From IMG/VR virus record IMGVR_UViG_3300032224_000591, positions 62,001-126,000 of that record: a DNA stretch of 64,000 bases, one strand, 5' to 3'. Every line of letters begins with the position of its first letter. Position 1 is the first letter of the stretch. Shown one piece after another: positions 26,022 to 35,292 of this stretch. Under the pieces are notes generated by a model. The model was given only the letters and a program-made list of their open reading frames with translations. It ran no database searches and was not told the DNA's origin. Both the position numbers and the translations under genes were made by a program. This DNA is from a virus.

Positions 26022-27475
26022 TGGAAATAATTGAGATCAGTCGATCTGATCACATATATAATAAGATTAGTGCTGAACCTAGTATCATGATGGAGCTCAA
26101 TGAGCACTTCACATTTGAGGTACCAGGTGCAAAGTTTATGCCATCCTATAAGAGTAAGTTCTGGGATGGTAAGATTCGTTTGTTTAATCCAATGACTGGA
26201 CTATTGTATGCCGGACTTAACTCTAAGGTAGAGAAGTTCGCCAACAGCCGTAACTATCAAATCATCTATACGTCAGACTTCTCGCAGGCAGAGTTCTCTC
26301 TAAAAGAGGCCAATGACTTTATTGACACACTAGGTATCCCCGATAAATACGAGCGTAGAGACTATCAAGTTCAAGCCTTTGCTCACGCAGTACGTAATCA
26401 TAGAGCCTTGATGCTATCGCCGACGGCTTCTGGTAAGTCGTTTATCATATACCTATTAGTGAGATACTATCATGCACGCACTCTTATTATTGTGCCAACT
26501 ACTTCTCTGGTTAGTCAACTTGCCTCTGACTTTGCTGACTATGGTTTTGTATCTGATCGGTTCGTTCATCGAATCTTTGCTGGACAAGATAAACAAACGG
26601 ATAAACCGGTTACCATCTCAACCTGGCAGTCCATATATAAGATGCCTAAAGAGTACTTCCAACAATTTGATGTGGTCGTAGGTGATGAAGCTCACCTCTT
26701 TAAAGCAAAGAGTCTTACTTCTATTATGTCTAAGCTTAGCGGTTGCGCATATCGTTTTGGTTTCACTGGTACTCTTGACGGCGCCGAGACGAACGAACTC
26801 GTGCTTCAGGGTCTCTTCGGCGATGTTAAAAGAGTTACAACAACCTCAGAACTGATCGAGCAGAAACATCTATCAGACTTTAGAATCAAGATCATAGTGC
26901 TCAAGTACTCTGATGAGATTAAGAAGTCGCTGAAGGATACTGACTATCAGGCTGAGATGGACTTCTTAGTCAGGAACGAAGCGCGTAACAACTTTATTAA
27001 GAATCTAGCGTTATCACTTGAGGGTAACACACTTTTGCTGTTTCAATTTGTTGAAAAGCATGGTATAATGTTACATAATGAAATTAAGAAGGCTACAAAT
27101 AAGCCTGTTCACTTTGTCTATGGAGGTGTTGATGGGGATGATCGTGAAGCAATACGTAAGCTCGTGGAAGAGTCGACATCCAGTATTATCGTCGCTTCTT
27201 ACGGAACTTTCTCTACCGGTGTCAACATTCGTAATCTGCATAACGTTATATTTGCAAGTCCTTCAAAATCTAAAATAAGAAACTTACAGTCCATTGGACG
27301 CGGTCTAAGGAAAGCCGAGTCGAAGGAGGAAGCTGTACTCTACGATATAGCCGACGATCTTACGTGGAAGACACGTAAGAACTTTACACTACTTCATTTG
27401 GCAGAACGTGTCAAGATCTACAACGAGGAAGGGTTCGACTACAAGATCTACCAAGTCGCCCTCAAGGAATCATAA
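26021..27475 (+). CDS. uvsW: DNA helicase UvsW
   Basis: 484 residues from ATG 26021 (TGATG overlap with uvsY); T4 UvsW is about 500. SF2 motifs: MLSPTASGKSF (Walker A) near 130, VVGDEAHLF near 218, FTGTL near 247, and motif VI QSIGRGLRKAE near 420. Unwinds branched DNA and R-loops, supporting recombination-dependent replication. Confidence 0.92.
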   Translation: MEIIEISRSDHIYNKISAEPSIMMELNEHFTFEVPGAKFMPSYKSKFWDGKIRLFNPMTGLLYAGLNSKVEKFANSRNYQIIYTSDFSQAEFSLKEANDFIDTLGIPDKYERRDYQVQAFAHAVRNHRALMLSPTASGKSFIIYLLVRYYHARTLIIVPTTSLVSQLASDFADYGFVSDRFVHRIFAGQDKQTDKPVTISTWQSIYKMPKEYFQQFDVVVGDEAHLFKAKSLTSIMSKLSGCAYRFGFTGTLDGAETNELVLQGLFGDVKRVTTTSELIEQKHLSDFRIKIIVLKYSDEIKKSLKDTDYQAEMDFLVRNEARNNFIKNLALSLEGNTLLLFQFVEKHGIMLHNEIKKATNKPVHFVYGGVDGDDREAIRKLVEESTSSIIVASYGTFSTGVNIRNLHNVIFASPSKSKIRNLQSIGRGLRKAESKEEAVLYDIADDLTWKTRKNFTLLHLAERVKIYNEEGFDYKIYQVALKES

Positions 27476-28047
27476 TGGAAACATATGTTAAACCTAAAGC
27501 TAAAAAGCACTATGTAAATAATAAGGACCTCTACCTTGCTATGGTAGCATGGAAGGAGAAGGTCGAGTTAGCTAAAACTCAAGACAGGCAACAACCTATT
27601 ATTCCAGATTATGTAGGCACGTGCTTTATGTTGATTTGCAATAAGCTATCAACCAAGCCAAACTTTATGAACTACTCTTATAGAGATGAGATGGTAGCTG
27701 ATGCGATCGAGAATTGTGTTGCAGCGGCACACAGCTTTGATCCAGCCAAATCAACCAACCCATTTGCATACTTTACGCAGATTGCATGGAATGCAATGTT
27801 GAGACGTATTGCTAAAGAGAAGAAGCAGTCATACGTCAAGCATAAGAACTTTGAGCATATCAATATGTTTGGCGAATTATCTGCTGAAGTCAACCATGGT
27901 CAGAAACTACACAACGAGTACTCTGAGGATCTAATTAGAAACTTTGAGGAAAAGCTTTTAAAGAACTCTAAGAAGGCTAAAGAAGCCGGTCTTGATAAGT
28001 TTATCGAGGAAGTGAAAAATGAAGAACCTACATCTAGTGCCAGTTAA
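27475..28047 (+). CDS. 55: Late-transcription sigma factor gp55
   Basis: 190 residues; T4 gp55 is 185. RDEMVADAIENCVAAAHSFDP...NPFAYFTQIAWNAMLRRI is the shrunken sigma region 2 of the gp55 family. It directs host RNA polymerase to ATAAATA boxes, many of which are visible in this window. No gp33-like co-activator gene was recognised here. Overlaps uvsW by one base. Confidence 0.88.
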   Translation: METYVKPKAKKHYVNNKDLYLAMVAWKEKVELAKTQDRQQPIIPDYVGTCFMLICNKLSTKPNFMNYSYRDEMVADAIENCVAAAHSFDPAKSTNPFAYFTQIAWNAMLRRIAKEKKQSYVKHKNFEHINMFGELSAEVNHGQKLHNEYSEDLIRNFEEKLLKNSKKAKEAGLDKFIEEVKNEEPTSSAS

Positions 28048-28207
28048 TATCCAAGACCTCGTCGAGAAGATGATGGACAAGAACACAAGAGATAACGAGA
28101 AGTATAACTATACTATTCGTGTAGAGGCTATTCGTGACTTTTGTAGTGAGGCAATTCGACAGACAGAGAATAAGATCTCTGCTCAGAAGAAGTTCGTTCG
28201 TAAATGA
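28019..28207 (+). CDS. Small conserved-position protein between gp55 and gp47
   Basis: 62 residues, charged and helical, overlapping gp55 by 29 nt and gp47 by 4 nt. The packing supports a real gene. Function unknown. Confidence 0.6.
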   Translation: MKNLHLVPVNIQDLVEKMMDKNTRDNEKYNYTIRVEAIRDFCSEAIRQTENKISAQKKFVRK

Positions 28208-29268
28208 AGATAGCGCTGATCACTGATACACATTGGGGTGTTCGTAATGATAACATTGCGTTCATGGACAACAGTAAGAAGTTCCTAGATGATATTTTCT
28301 TCCCATATCTGGATCAACACCATATTACCACTGTATGTCACCTGGGCGACCTGGTTGATAGGCGTAAGTACATTAACTACAATACTGCTTTCCGCCTTAG
28401 GCAAGATTTTCTCGCTCCAATTTTTGAGCGTGGCATCGATCTACACATTATTGCTGGCAACCATGATACTTATTTCAAGAACACTAATAGAGTCAATGCT
28501 CTAGATGAACTTGTAAGAGGTCGTTACAAGTTCAATGTTTACGACCAGATTCCACGTGAGGTGGAGTTTGATGACTGTACTGTTCTAATGCTACCATGGA
28601 TATGTGATGAGAATAGAGAAATCTGCCTACAAAAAGTCCGCACAACTCCTGCTTCAATCGTTATGGGACATCTCGAGCTTGCTGGTTTTGAAATGTACAG
28701 AGGCTCTATGGTCTCTCATGGAGATGATCGCAGTCCTTTTGATCGTTTTAATATGGTTCTTAGTGGTCACTATCACCATCGTTCCTCTGACGGCACTATC
28801 TATTATTTGGGAAGCCATGCGGAGTTCACGTGGTCAGACTACGACGATCCGAAAGGATTCCATATCCTAGACACTGATACAAAAAAGTTGGAGTTTATCA
28901 AAAATCCATTTTCAATGTTCGAGAAAGTGTGGTATAATGATACTGATCCTGGAAAAGAACCACAAGGTATTGATCTAAGTTACTTGAAGGGTAAGATCGT
29001 CAAGGTCATCGTCACTAGTAAGTCTAATCCATATCTGTTCGATAAGTTTATTGAGCAGATTGAGAAGGTTGGTGTTCTCGAGATGCAGATCGTTGATGAT
29101 CATATGAACCTTGGATTAGTGAATGATGATGACATCGTGAATGAGGCAGAGTCAACTATTGACATCTTCAAGACATACATATCCGGTATGGAGGTGCAGA
29201 ACGTTGACAAGCGTCGCCTCGAGAATACTATCACTGAACTTTACAATGAAGCGTTGACAATCGAATGA
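28204..29268 (+). CDS. 47: Recombination nuclease subunit gp47 (SbcD/Mre11-like)
   Basis: 354 residues; T4 gp47 is 339. Calcineurin-like phosphoesterase motifs in order: ITDTHWGVRND, HLGDLVDRR, IAGNHDT, VMGHLEL and LSGHYHHR. With gp46 it resects DNA ends for recombination and host DNA breakdown. Confidence 0.95.
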   Translation: MKIALITDTHWGVRNDNIAFMDNSKKFLDDIFFPYLDQHHITTVCHLGDLVDRRKYINYNTAFRLRQDFLAPIFERGIDLHIIAGNHDTYFKNTNRVNALDELVRGRYKFNVYDQIPREVEFDDCTVLMLPWICDENREICLQKVRTTPASIVMGHLELAGFEMYRGSMVSHGDDRSPFDRFNMVLSGHYHHRSSDGTIYYLGSHAEFTWSDYDDPKGFHILDTDTKKLEFIKNPFSMFEKVWYNDTDPGKEPQGIDLSYLKGKIVKVIVTSKSNPYLFDKFIEQIEKVGVLEMQIVDDHMNLGLVNDDDIVNEAESTIDIFKTYISGMEVQNVDKRRLENTITELYNEALTIE

Positions 29269-30974
29269 TCCTTTTCAAAACCCTGAGATGGAAGAATATC
29301 CTTAGTACTGGGAATATCTTCACCGAGGTTGACTTAAACAAATCTAATACAACGTTGATCGTCGGGGAGAATGGAGCTGGAAAGTCCACAATCCTCGACG
29401 CTTTGACGTACGCTTTGTTTGGTAAACCATTCCGTAAAATCACGAAGCCACAGCTTGTAAACTCTATCACTCGTAAGGACATGGTTGTAGAGATTGAGTT
29501 TGCTATTGGCCGTAATGAGTACATAATTCGTCGTGGCATGAAGCCTAACCTGTTTGAGGTATACCAGAATGGTACCATGCTCAATCAGTCTGCTGAGATG
29601 CGTGACTATCAAGAGTATCTTGAGAAGCATATCCTGAAGCTGAACCTTAAGTCATTCTGTCAGGTTGTCGTACTTGGTTCTGCAACATTTCAACCATTCA
29701 TGCAGCTTGCAGCAGCGCAGCGCAGAGAGATTATTGAGGACCTATTGGACCTACAGATCTTTACAACAATGAATACTCTGTTGAAGGATCGTGTCGCAAA
29801 GAATAATGAAGAGGTATCTGATGCCAATACTGACCAGAAACTTATCCTTGAGAGAATCAAGCTTTTCCATGAAGCCATGGCGGAGAAGCAAAATAGTAAT
29901 GAGAAAATCATTGCTGACAAAGTGGAGCGTATTGAGGAGACGAATCAAAAAGTCGAGTCTCTTAACGAACAATACTGGGAATTTGACAAAAAGATACAAA
30001 GCGGTCGCGAATCTACTGGGGACATGGATTCCATAAACAAGAAGATCACACAGCTCTCACAACTAAAGCATAAGATCGAAGCAAGGAAGTCATTGCTACT
30101 CAATGATGTTCGCTTCTTTGAAGAGCATGATGGTTGTCCTACATGTAAGCAAGAGATTGATGCATACTTTAAGGATGAAACTCTAAAGTCGAAGAAGAGT
30201 GAGATTCAAACTATCGATGGTGGGCTTGAAGAGCTGGTCAATCAGTACAACGCAACTAATCAGCGTCTATCTGATATTATGGATATTCACTCTCAGATCA
30301 ATAATGATAGTATGTCACAGTACAAGATTAAGAGCAATATCGACGCTCTCATCAAGTATCGTGAACAGCTTGAGAGAGACATCAGCCAAATCAATAGTGT
30401 TCAAGCTATTGATGAGGACTATAAGATCTCTGAGCTTGAGCAAGCACTATCTGCATCAACTGATGCGCTGACAAAATTGCTTGAGCAGAAGCAGGTATAT
30501 GTTGCAGCATCTGCCCTGTTGAAGGATGGTGGTATCAAGGCAAGGATTATCAAGCAGTATGTTCCTGTTATTAATAAGCTCATCAATAAATATCTTAGTT
30601 CTATGGATTTCTTTGTGCAGTTCGAACTCGATGAAGAGTTTAATGAAACAATCAAGTCCAGGTTTAGAGATGCCTTTTCTTATGCTTCCTTCTCTGAAGG
30701 GGAAAAGATGCGCATTAACCTTGCGATCCTGTTTACTTGGCGTGCTGTTGCTAAACTCCGCAATTCAGTTAGCACTAATCTACTCATTCTCGATGAGATA
30801 ATGGATAGCTCGCTTGATAACAATGGTACCGAGGAGTTCCTGAAGATTCTTCTTCAGTTCACAAAGGATACTAACACCTTCATCATCAGTCATAAGACAG
30901 ACCAACTTGTCGATAAGTTTGAGTCGGTGCTTAAGTTTGAGAAGAAGCAAAACTTTAGTAAGGTAGCTGCGTGA
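29265..30974 (+). CDS. 46: Recombination nuclease subunit gp46 (SbcC/Rad50-like)
   Basis: 569 residues; T4 gp46 is 560. Walker A GENGAGKSTIL near 34, long coiled coils flanking the zinc hook CPTC near 292, signature FSEGEKMRINLAI near 478 and Walker B LLILDEIMDSSLD near 505. ATPase partner of gp47. Confidence 0.95.
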   Translation: MILFKTLRWKNILSTGNIFTEVDLNKSNTTLIVGENGAGKSTILDALTYALFGKPFRKITKPQLVNSITRKDMVVEIEFAIGRNEYIIRRGMKPNLFEVYQNGTMLNQSAEMRDYQEYLEKHILKLNLKSFCQVVVLGSATFQPFMQLAAAQRREIIEDLLDLQIFTTMNTLLKDRVAKNNEEVSDANTDQKLILERIKLFHEAMAEKQNSNEKIIADKVERIEETNQKVESLNEQYWEFDKKIQSGRESTGDMDSINKKITQLSQLKHKIEARKSLLLNDVRFFEEHDGCPTCKQEIDAYFKDETLKSKKSEIQTIDGGLEELVNQYNATNQRLSDIMDIHSQINNDSMSQYKIKSNIDALIKYREQLERDISQINSVQAIDEDYKISELEQALSASTDALTKLLEQKQVYVAASALLKDGGIKARIIKQYVPVINKLINKYLSSMDFFVQFELDEEFNETIKSRFRDAFSYASFSEGEKMRINLAILFTWRAVAKLRNSVSTNLLILDEIMDSSLDNNGTEEFLKILLQFTKDTNTFIISHKTDQLVDKFESVLKFEKKQNFSKVAA

Positions 30975-31558
30975 TGTTTGAAACACTGGTTATTGATGAT
31001 GTACTAGATAGAGTGTATGCGCGTGATCTACATACTATGATCATGCGTGATGCGACATGGAAGTTTCTTAATGATGTGAGCGGAGCCGAGAACCAGTCAT
31101 TTCCATCACATGGGTTTTCCCATCTGATGAAGCATCCTGATGCTGATAATGTCAGCAATCTATATAAACCGGTAACTGGTCTTTTTACTGATGTTTTTAA
31201 GAGCTTTGATCTTAGTGACATCTATCATACGCGTATCTTCCTTCAGTTGCCATTGGCTGAACCTTATATGAAGGAACATAATGGTGTGCATGTGGATCTT
31301 CCTGCGACAATGCCCCATGTTGCTGCAGTTTACTATGTAAATGGCAGCGATGGTGAGACGATCATCTATGAACAAACGTCTGATGCTGTTGTAGGTGGTG
31401 CAAATGTAAAGCTTGACGAGCATGCAAGAGTAAAACCTAAGCGTGGTCGTATGGTACTATTCGACGGCTTACGCTATCATTGCAGTTCACAACCAAAGAT
31501 CAACTATCGCTGTATCATCAACTTCGACCTATTAAAGGGTGAAAATGCTTCTAGTTAA
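30974..31558 (+). CDS. 2OG-Fe(II) oxygenase (prolyl-hydroxylase-like)
   Basis: 194 residues from ATG 30974, overlapping the gp46 stop as TGATG. HVD near 100, a distal His in YHCSSQP near 176 and an Arg in NYRCIIN complete the HxD...H...R set. Cyanophage-like T4 phages carry similar small oxygenases of unknown target. In operon with gp46 and the deformylase. Confidence 0.65.
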   Translation: MFETLVIDDVLDRVYARDLHTMIMRDATWKFLNDVSGAENQSFPSHGFSHLMKHPDADNVSNLYKPVTGLFTDVFKSFDLSDIYHTRIFLQLPLAEPYMKEHNGVHVDLPATMPHVAAVYYVNGSDGETIIYEQTSDAVVGGANVKLDEHARVKPKRGRMVLFDGLRYHCSSQPKINYRCIINFDLLKGENASS

Positions 31559-32051
31559 ACACACTGATCCTATTCTGCATGAAACATGCAAACCATTTGA
31601 CTTCTCGAATCCACCTATGGATTCAGTACAATTAGCTAAAGACATGGTTCACTTTATGTACGAAGTCAATGGTATCGGCTTAGCTGCAAATCAGGTTGGA
31701 CTTCCTTATCGAGTTTTTGCTATGCGTGGCCACCCTGAAAACTTTGTATGTTTCAATCCAAAGATTGTACATTTCGGTGACACCGTGGTACAATTAGAAG
31801 AAGGTTGCGTTACGTATCCTGGTATGATAGTCAAAGTCAAGCGACCGCAGTCTATCAGAGTTAGGTACCATATGGCAAATGGTGATGTGCGCACTGATAC
31901 CTTTACCGGTATGTCGGCTAGAATCTTTCAGCATGAGCTAGACCATCTAGATGGCATCATGTTCTACGAAAGAGCTAATCGATACCATCGCGAATTGGCA
32001 ATGAAGAAGTGGAAGCGAAATGAAGTACTCGTTAGTTCGTCAGGGGGATAG
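31545..32051 (+). CDS. def: Peptide deformylase
   Basis: 168 residues. Motif 1 GIGLAANQVG near 43, motif 2 EGCVTYPG near 86 (bacterial EGCLS), motif 3 QHELDHLDG near 127: all Zn/Fe ligands (Cys, two His) and the catalytic Glu are present. Removes N-formyl from nascent proteins. The 3' tail is longer than in many phage PDFs, which lack the C-terminal helix. An in-frame GTG at 31539 is an alternative start. The same window encodes an initiator tRNA. Confidence 0.93.
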   Translation: MLLVKHTDPILHETCKPFDFSNPPMDSVQLAKDMVHFMYEVNGIGLAANQVGLPYRVFAMRGHPENFVCFNPKIVHFGDTVVQLEEGCVTYPGMIVKVKRPQSIRVRYHMANGDVRTDTFTGMSARIFQHELDHLDGIMFYERANRYHRELAMKKWKRNEVLVSSSGG

Positions 32052-32304
32052 AAGCGCTGGTGATTCTGGACCTATGTCTGAAATCCTAGATGCTGAAAGC
32101 TATCAGCCAATTCCAGGAGAGGTGTATCCTCGAGTTGGTTGTGGCATTCGAGTTGGTTCACCGTATGGTCGCACCTACTCAGCACAAGATTATTGGCAGA
32201 CCACACCTATCACAGAAATTACCGATGAATGGGTTGATGAAAATGGATTCAGCCATGTCAGGTTTAAGACTAAGAATTCTGTGTATATCTGGAAGGAGTT
32301 TTGA
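32020..32304 (+). CDS. Hypothetical protein
   Basis: 94 residues, soluble, Gly/Tyr-rich in the middle, overlapping the deformylase by 32 nt and ending on the start of the next gene. No domain recognised. Confidence 0.55.
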   Translation: MKYSLVRQGDRSAGDSGPMSEILDAESYQPIPGEVYPRVGCGIRVGSPYGRTYSAQDYWQTTPITEITDEWVDENGFSHVRFKTKNSVYIWKEF

Positions 32305-32873
32305 TGAATATCTTTTATGTAGATCGTGACCCCGTAGTTGCGGCTCAGTGTCTAGTTGATAAGCATGTAGTCAAGATGATCCTCGAGAGCGCTCAGTTGC
32401 TCTCGACGGCTCATCGTATCCTTGATGGTGAGGAACGTGTTCAACAACGTTTAATACCTGGCACACTAGAGAATCCCATGTATCGTAAGCATCGTACGTG
32501 GAAGCTTCCCGACTCTCGGGATGATACGATGTATCAGGCTACGCATGTCAATCATCCATCTGCTGTGTGGTGCCGAACTTCGATAGAGAACTATAATTGG
32601 CTGGCAGATCACTTCCATGCTCTGCTGTGCGAGTATACGTATCGCTACGGAAAGATCCACAAGTGTGCACTAGATATTAGCTATCTGCTTATGTCCCCTC
32701 CACTAGAGTTGAAGGAGTGGGACATGACTACGATGCCGAGCTGTATGCCTGATGAGTACAAAGTTTCTGATGACCCATGTACAAACTATCGAATGTACTA
32801 TACAATAGGTAAATCAAAGTTGCACAAGTGGACTAAGCGCCAACCTCCGGAGTGGATTAATGGAAACGACTAA
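32304..32873 (+). CDS. Conserved phage protein of unknown function
   Basis: 189 residues from ATG 32304 (TGATG overlap; AAGGAG upstream). Begins NIFYVDRDPVVAAQCLVDKHVVKMILESAQLLSTAHR, a pattern I recall from uncharacterised proteins of T4-like marine phages. Many His and Trp; the C-terminus has YTIGKSKLHKW. A faint likeness to the T4 endonuclease V C-terminus (YYGK) is too weak to name it. Confidence 0.6.
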   Translation: MNIFYVDRDPVVAAQCLVDKHVVKMILESAQLLSTAHRILDGEERVQQRLIPGTLENPMYRKHRTWKLPDSRDDTMYQATHVNHPSAVWCRTSIENYNWLADHFHALLCEYTYRYGKIHKCALDISYLLMSPPLELKEWDMTTMPSCMPDEYKVSDDPCTNYRMYYTIGKSKLHKWTKRQPPEWINGND

Positions 32874-33063
32874 AGTAGCAGATAGAATGGCAGAGCTCAT
32901 GCTGCCAGTAGATGAGCAGATCATGATGTGTGATGGTGCTGAGGACGTTATGATGATGGCTTGTGCCATGCTTCAGAGGGTCACTGAGATGCTTGATGCA
33001 ACTATGGGTGTAGAAGGTCGTATGCAGCTTCTTAAAGAAATGGCAAATGGAGAGATTCAATGA
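32860..33063 (+). CDS. Small helical protein
   Basis: 67 residues, Met-rich and acidic, overlapping both neighbours by a few bases. Function unknown. Confidence 0.5.
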   Translation: METTKVADRMAELMLPVDEQIMMCDGAEDVMMMACAMLQRVTEMLDATMGVEGRMQLLKEMANGEIQ

Positions 33064-33263
33064 GCCGATTTGAATGGGACTGGTTTATTGGATGGACATG
33101 CGCGACAGTTACAATTTTAGGGATTGTAACTGCAATTTATTTTGGTGTTCAGGATACTAACGCTAAGTATTATGCATCTATGGATAAGTGCACTACTGCT
33201 GGTGGTTCATTTATTCCTCAGAGTCAAGGTAGCGCAATTTGTATGATGGGAGTTAAGCAATGA
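33060..33263 (+). CDS. Small membrane protein
   Basis: 67 residues with one transmembrane segment (about 8-30, WFIGWTCATVTILGIVTAIYF) and two Cys in the exported or C-terminal part. ATGA overlaps with both neighbours. Unknown role. Confidence 0.55.
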   Translation: MSRFEWDWFIGWTCATVTILGIVTAIYFGVQDTNAKYYASMDKCTTAGGSFIPQSQGSAICMMGVKQ

Positions 33264-33658
33264 GTCGTGATTGGGTAAGAGACATCTTTACGATGCATAG
33301 CCATTATAAGCAACATAATGCTTTTGATAATATGGACAAGGAGAAGCTACAGAAGTTTCTTGAGTTCCGTATCAACTTCCTTCAGGAAGAACTTGATGAG
33401 ATGAAGAATGCTAAGAATGCGGACAATGTTGTGGATGCTCTTATTGATCTATGTGTGGTGGCTATCGGCACACTTGATGCGTATAATGTAGATGCATACA
33501 AAGCATGGGATGAAGTCCTGGATGCTAATATGAAGAAGGAAGTTGGTATCAAGGAAGGTCGACCTAATCCTCTTGGATTGCCTGACCTAATGAAGCCAGC
33601 TGGTTGGACTGCACCCTCACACATTGGCAATGAAGGCAAACTTAAAGAGATCTTCTAA
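33260..33658 (+). CDS. MazG-like NTP pyrophosphohydrolase
   Basis: 132 residues, all-alpha. FLQEELDEMKNA near 32 and VVDALIDLCVVAIGT near 56 give the ExxE...D metal site of the MazG/PRA-PH family. Hydrolyses (d)NTPs to monophosphates, which suits the nucleotide-modification genes downstream, where it could remove unmodified nucleotides. Single-domain size as in phage members. Confidence 0.7.
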   Translation: MSRDWVRDIFTMHSHYKQHNAFDNMDKEKLQKFLEFRINFLQEELDEMKNAKNADNVVDALIDLCVVAIGTLDAYNVDAYKAWDEVLDANMKKEVGIKEGRPNPLGLPDLMKPAGWTAPSHIGNEGKLKEIF

Positions 33659-34260
33659 TGTCTATCCATGATTATGCGAAGCTGCTTATGCCAAAGAATA
33701 GCTTCATCCTTGAAAAGACACCTGAGCTCAGAGACTTTATTGCCCATAAGGCACATGAAATCTTCCATAATAAAAAGCCTGGTGATAAAAGAACTGTAAC
33801 GCAAGTTTTCTGGGATACAGAAAATTCTGCACCAGAATTTATCATGCATCAAATCAATCCTAACTTTGTTAAAAATCCATGGAATGAAAATTTTAACTCC
33901 AGGGATCCTAAAACTTTTGCTTGGGATGTAAACTATGGTGACGATACTTTTGAACTGAAGCGTTGGCCAGATGATGATCGAACATCATGGTTTAGCTATT
34001 CAAAAGAACATCTTGGGACTATGCTAAAATATATCAACCTTATTGACTACGTAGTTTGTCCTAGGACTATCAAGCATGATGATGTATATGAGGTTTATTT
34101 TCCACTGATCGCTAGGGCTAAATCATTTAGTCGGTATCTAAAGCGATCAAATTACCAACATAAGGTGTACACGGATCAAGAAATAGTGTATTATAATCAC
34201 TTCTTTGCCGAACGAGACGGCGACTGTGTATTCGACCTTAACATAAAACATCGGAGCTAA
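33658..34260 (+). CDS. Hypothetical protein, possible nuclease-like
   Basis: 200 residues. WDVNYGDDTFELKRW near 90 places an Asp and an ExK, as in PD-(D/E)xK nucleases, but the spacing is not decisive and no family is recognised. Starts on the last base of the MazG-like gene and precedes the DUF1599 gene by one base. Confidence 0.5.
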   Translation: MSIHDYAKLLMPKNSFILEKTPELRDFIAHKAHEIFHNKKPGDKRTVTQVFWDTENSAPEFIMHQINPNFVKNPWNENFNSRDPKTFAWDVNYGDDTFELKRWPDDDRTSWFSYSKEHLGTMLKYINLIDYVVCPRTIKHDDVYEVYFPLIARAKSFSRYLKRSNYQHKVYTDQEIVYYNHFFAERDGDCVFDLNIKHRS

Positions 34261-34261
34261 T

Positions 34262-34618
34262 ATGGCAATTCTTGGACCTGGAATCGAGCGTACTTCTGTA
34301 ACCGTTCTTCGTGAGTGTATGGATCTTCAAATCAAGAAGTCCCAAGACTATCAGAACCCTAACTCGAATGTAGTGCAGGCAATGCACTATCGTCGTGGCA
34401 TTGACTCTATCCATGATATTATGCAAGGCAAGATGTATCGCGCACAGTCGTTGCTTGAGTCGGGTCGTGCTGAGGTTGCTAACTTTGAATCCCTTGAAGA
34501 TACCTATAAAGACCTGATCAACTATGCTTCATTCGCCGTTGCATGGTTGCGCGGTGGTATCGAAGGTCAGCAACCTGGCTATGACATCTTTAATAAGAAG
34601 ATCGGGCCGAAAGAATGA
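34262..34618 (+). CDS. DUF1599-like (nucleotide-modification-associated) protein
   Basis: 118 residues. KKSQDYQNPNSNV near 24, RGIDSIHDIMQGKMYRAQSLLESG in the middle and ESLEDTYKDLINYASFAVAW near 78 match the small helical DUF1599 family linked in the literature to phage base modification. Immediately upstream of, and overlapping, the hydroxymethylase-like gene. Confidence 0.65.
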   Translation: MAILGPGIERTSVTVLRECMDLQIKKSQDYQNPNSNVVQAMHYRRGIDSIHDIMQGKMYRAQSLLESGRAEVANFESLEDTYKDLINYASFAVAWLRGGIEGQQPGYDIFNKKIGPKE

Positions 34619-35292
34619 TTCGTCGTAACTATGTTGAACAGATCCGTGAAGAGTTCCGCTACCTAAAGCAGCAAGGACTCTATATCACTGATAAGACTGG
34701 TGTTAAGATGCTCGAGATTCGAGGTGCATCATTTGTTGCTGATGCACCTGCAATCTTTGGTACAGTCAACCAGGACTATGTCGATCGTGAGCTCGCATGG
34801 TATCAATCCATGTCACTGAATGTGTTTGATATTCCCGGTGGTCCTCCTGCTATCTGGAAGCAGGTAGGTGATAAAGAAGGCTTTATCAACTCCAACTATG
34901 GTTGGGCTATCTGGTCTGGTCAAAACGAATATCAGTATGAGAACGTGTTGTGTGAACTCCTGAAGAACCATGAGTCACGTCGCGCGACCATGATCTATAC
35001 ACGACCGACCATGTGGACAGACTACAACAAGAATGGTCGTAGTGATTTTATGTGTACTAACGCTGTACAGTATATGATTCGTTATGGTAAGCTTGAAGCG
35101 GTAGTTCAGATGCGTTCGAACGATGTTGTGTTTGGTTATAAGAATGACTATGCATGGCAGAAGCATGTGCTTGATACTCTTGCTACCGACCTATCAGAAG
35201 CTGAAGGTGGTATTGATGTAGTGCCAGGTACGATTCATTGGAATGTTGGGAGCTTGCACGTATATGAGAGACACTTTAATCTCATTGACTAG
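34615..35292 (+). CDS. Thymidylate-synthase-family enzyme, probable dCMP hydroxymethylase
   Basis: 225 residues; T4 gp42 is 246. Catalytic Cys in DFMCTNAVQY near 144 and phosphate/substrate loop MRSNDVVFGYKNDYAWQ near 164. Counting from the Gly of that loop, Asp stands where thymidylate synthases have the dUMP-specifying Asn; T4 dCMP hydroxymethylase (GFPYD) has Asp there too. This suggests dCMP, converted to hydroxymethyl-dCMP with methylene-THF. dUMP as substrate cannot be excluded without biochemistry. Confidence 0.75.
   Translation: MIRRNYVEQIREEFRYLKQQGLYITDKTGVKMLEIRGASFVADAPAIFGTVNQDYVDRELAWYQSMSLNVFDIPGGPPAIWKQVGDKEGFINSNYGWAIWSGQNEYQYENVLCELLKNHESRRATMIYTRPTMWTDYNKNGRSDFMCTNAVQYMIRYGKLEAVVQMRSNDVVFGYKNDYAWQKHVLDTLATDLSEAEGGIDVVPGTIHWNVGSLHVYERHFNLID

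Noticed and set aside
30583-30595. AATAAATA inside gp46
   Set aside because: Coding-sequence match in an AT-rich gene with no downstream start.
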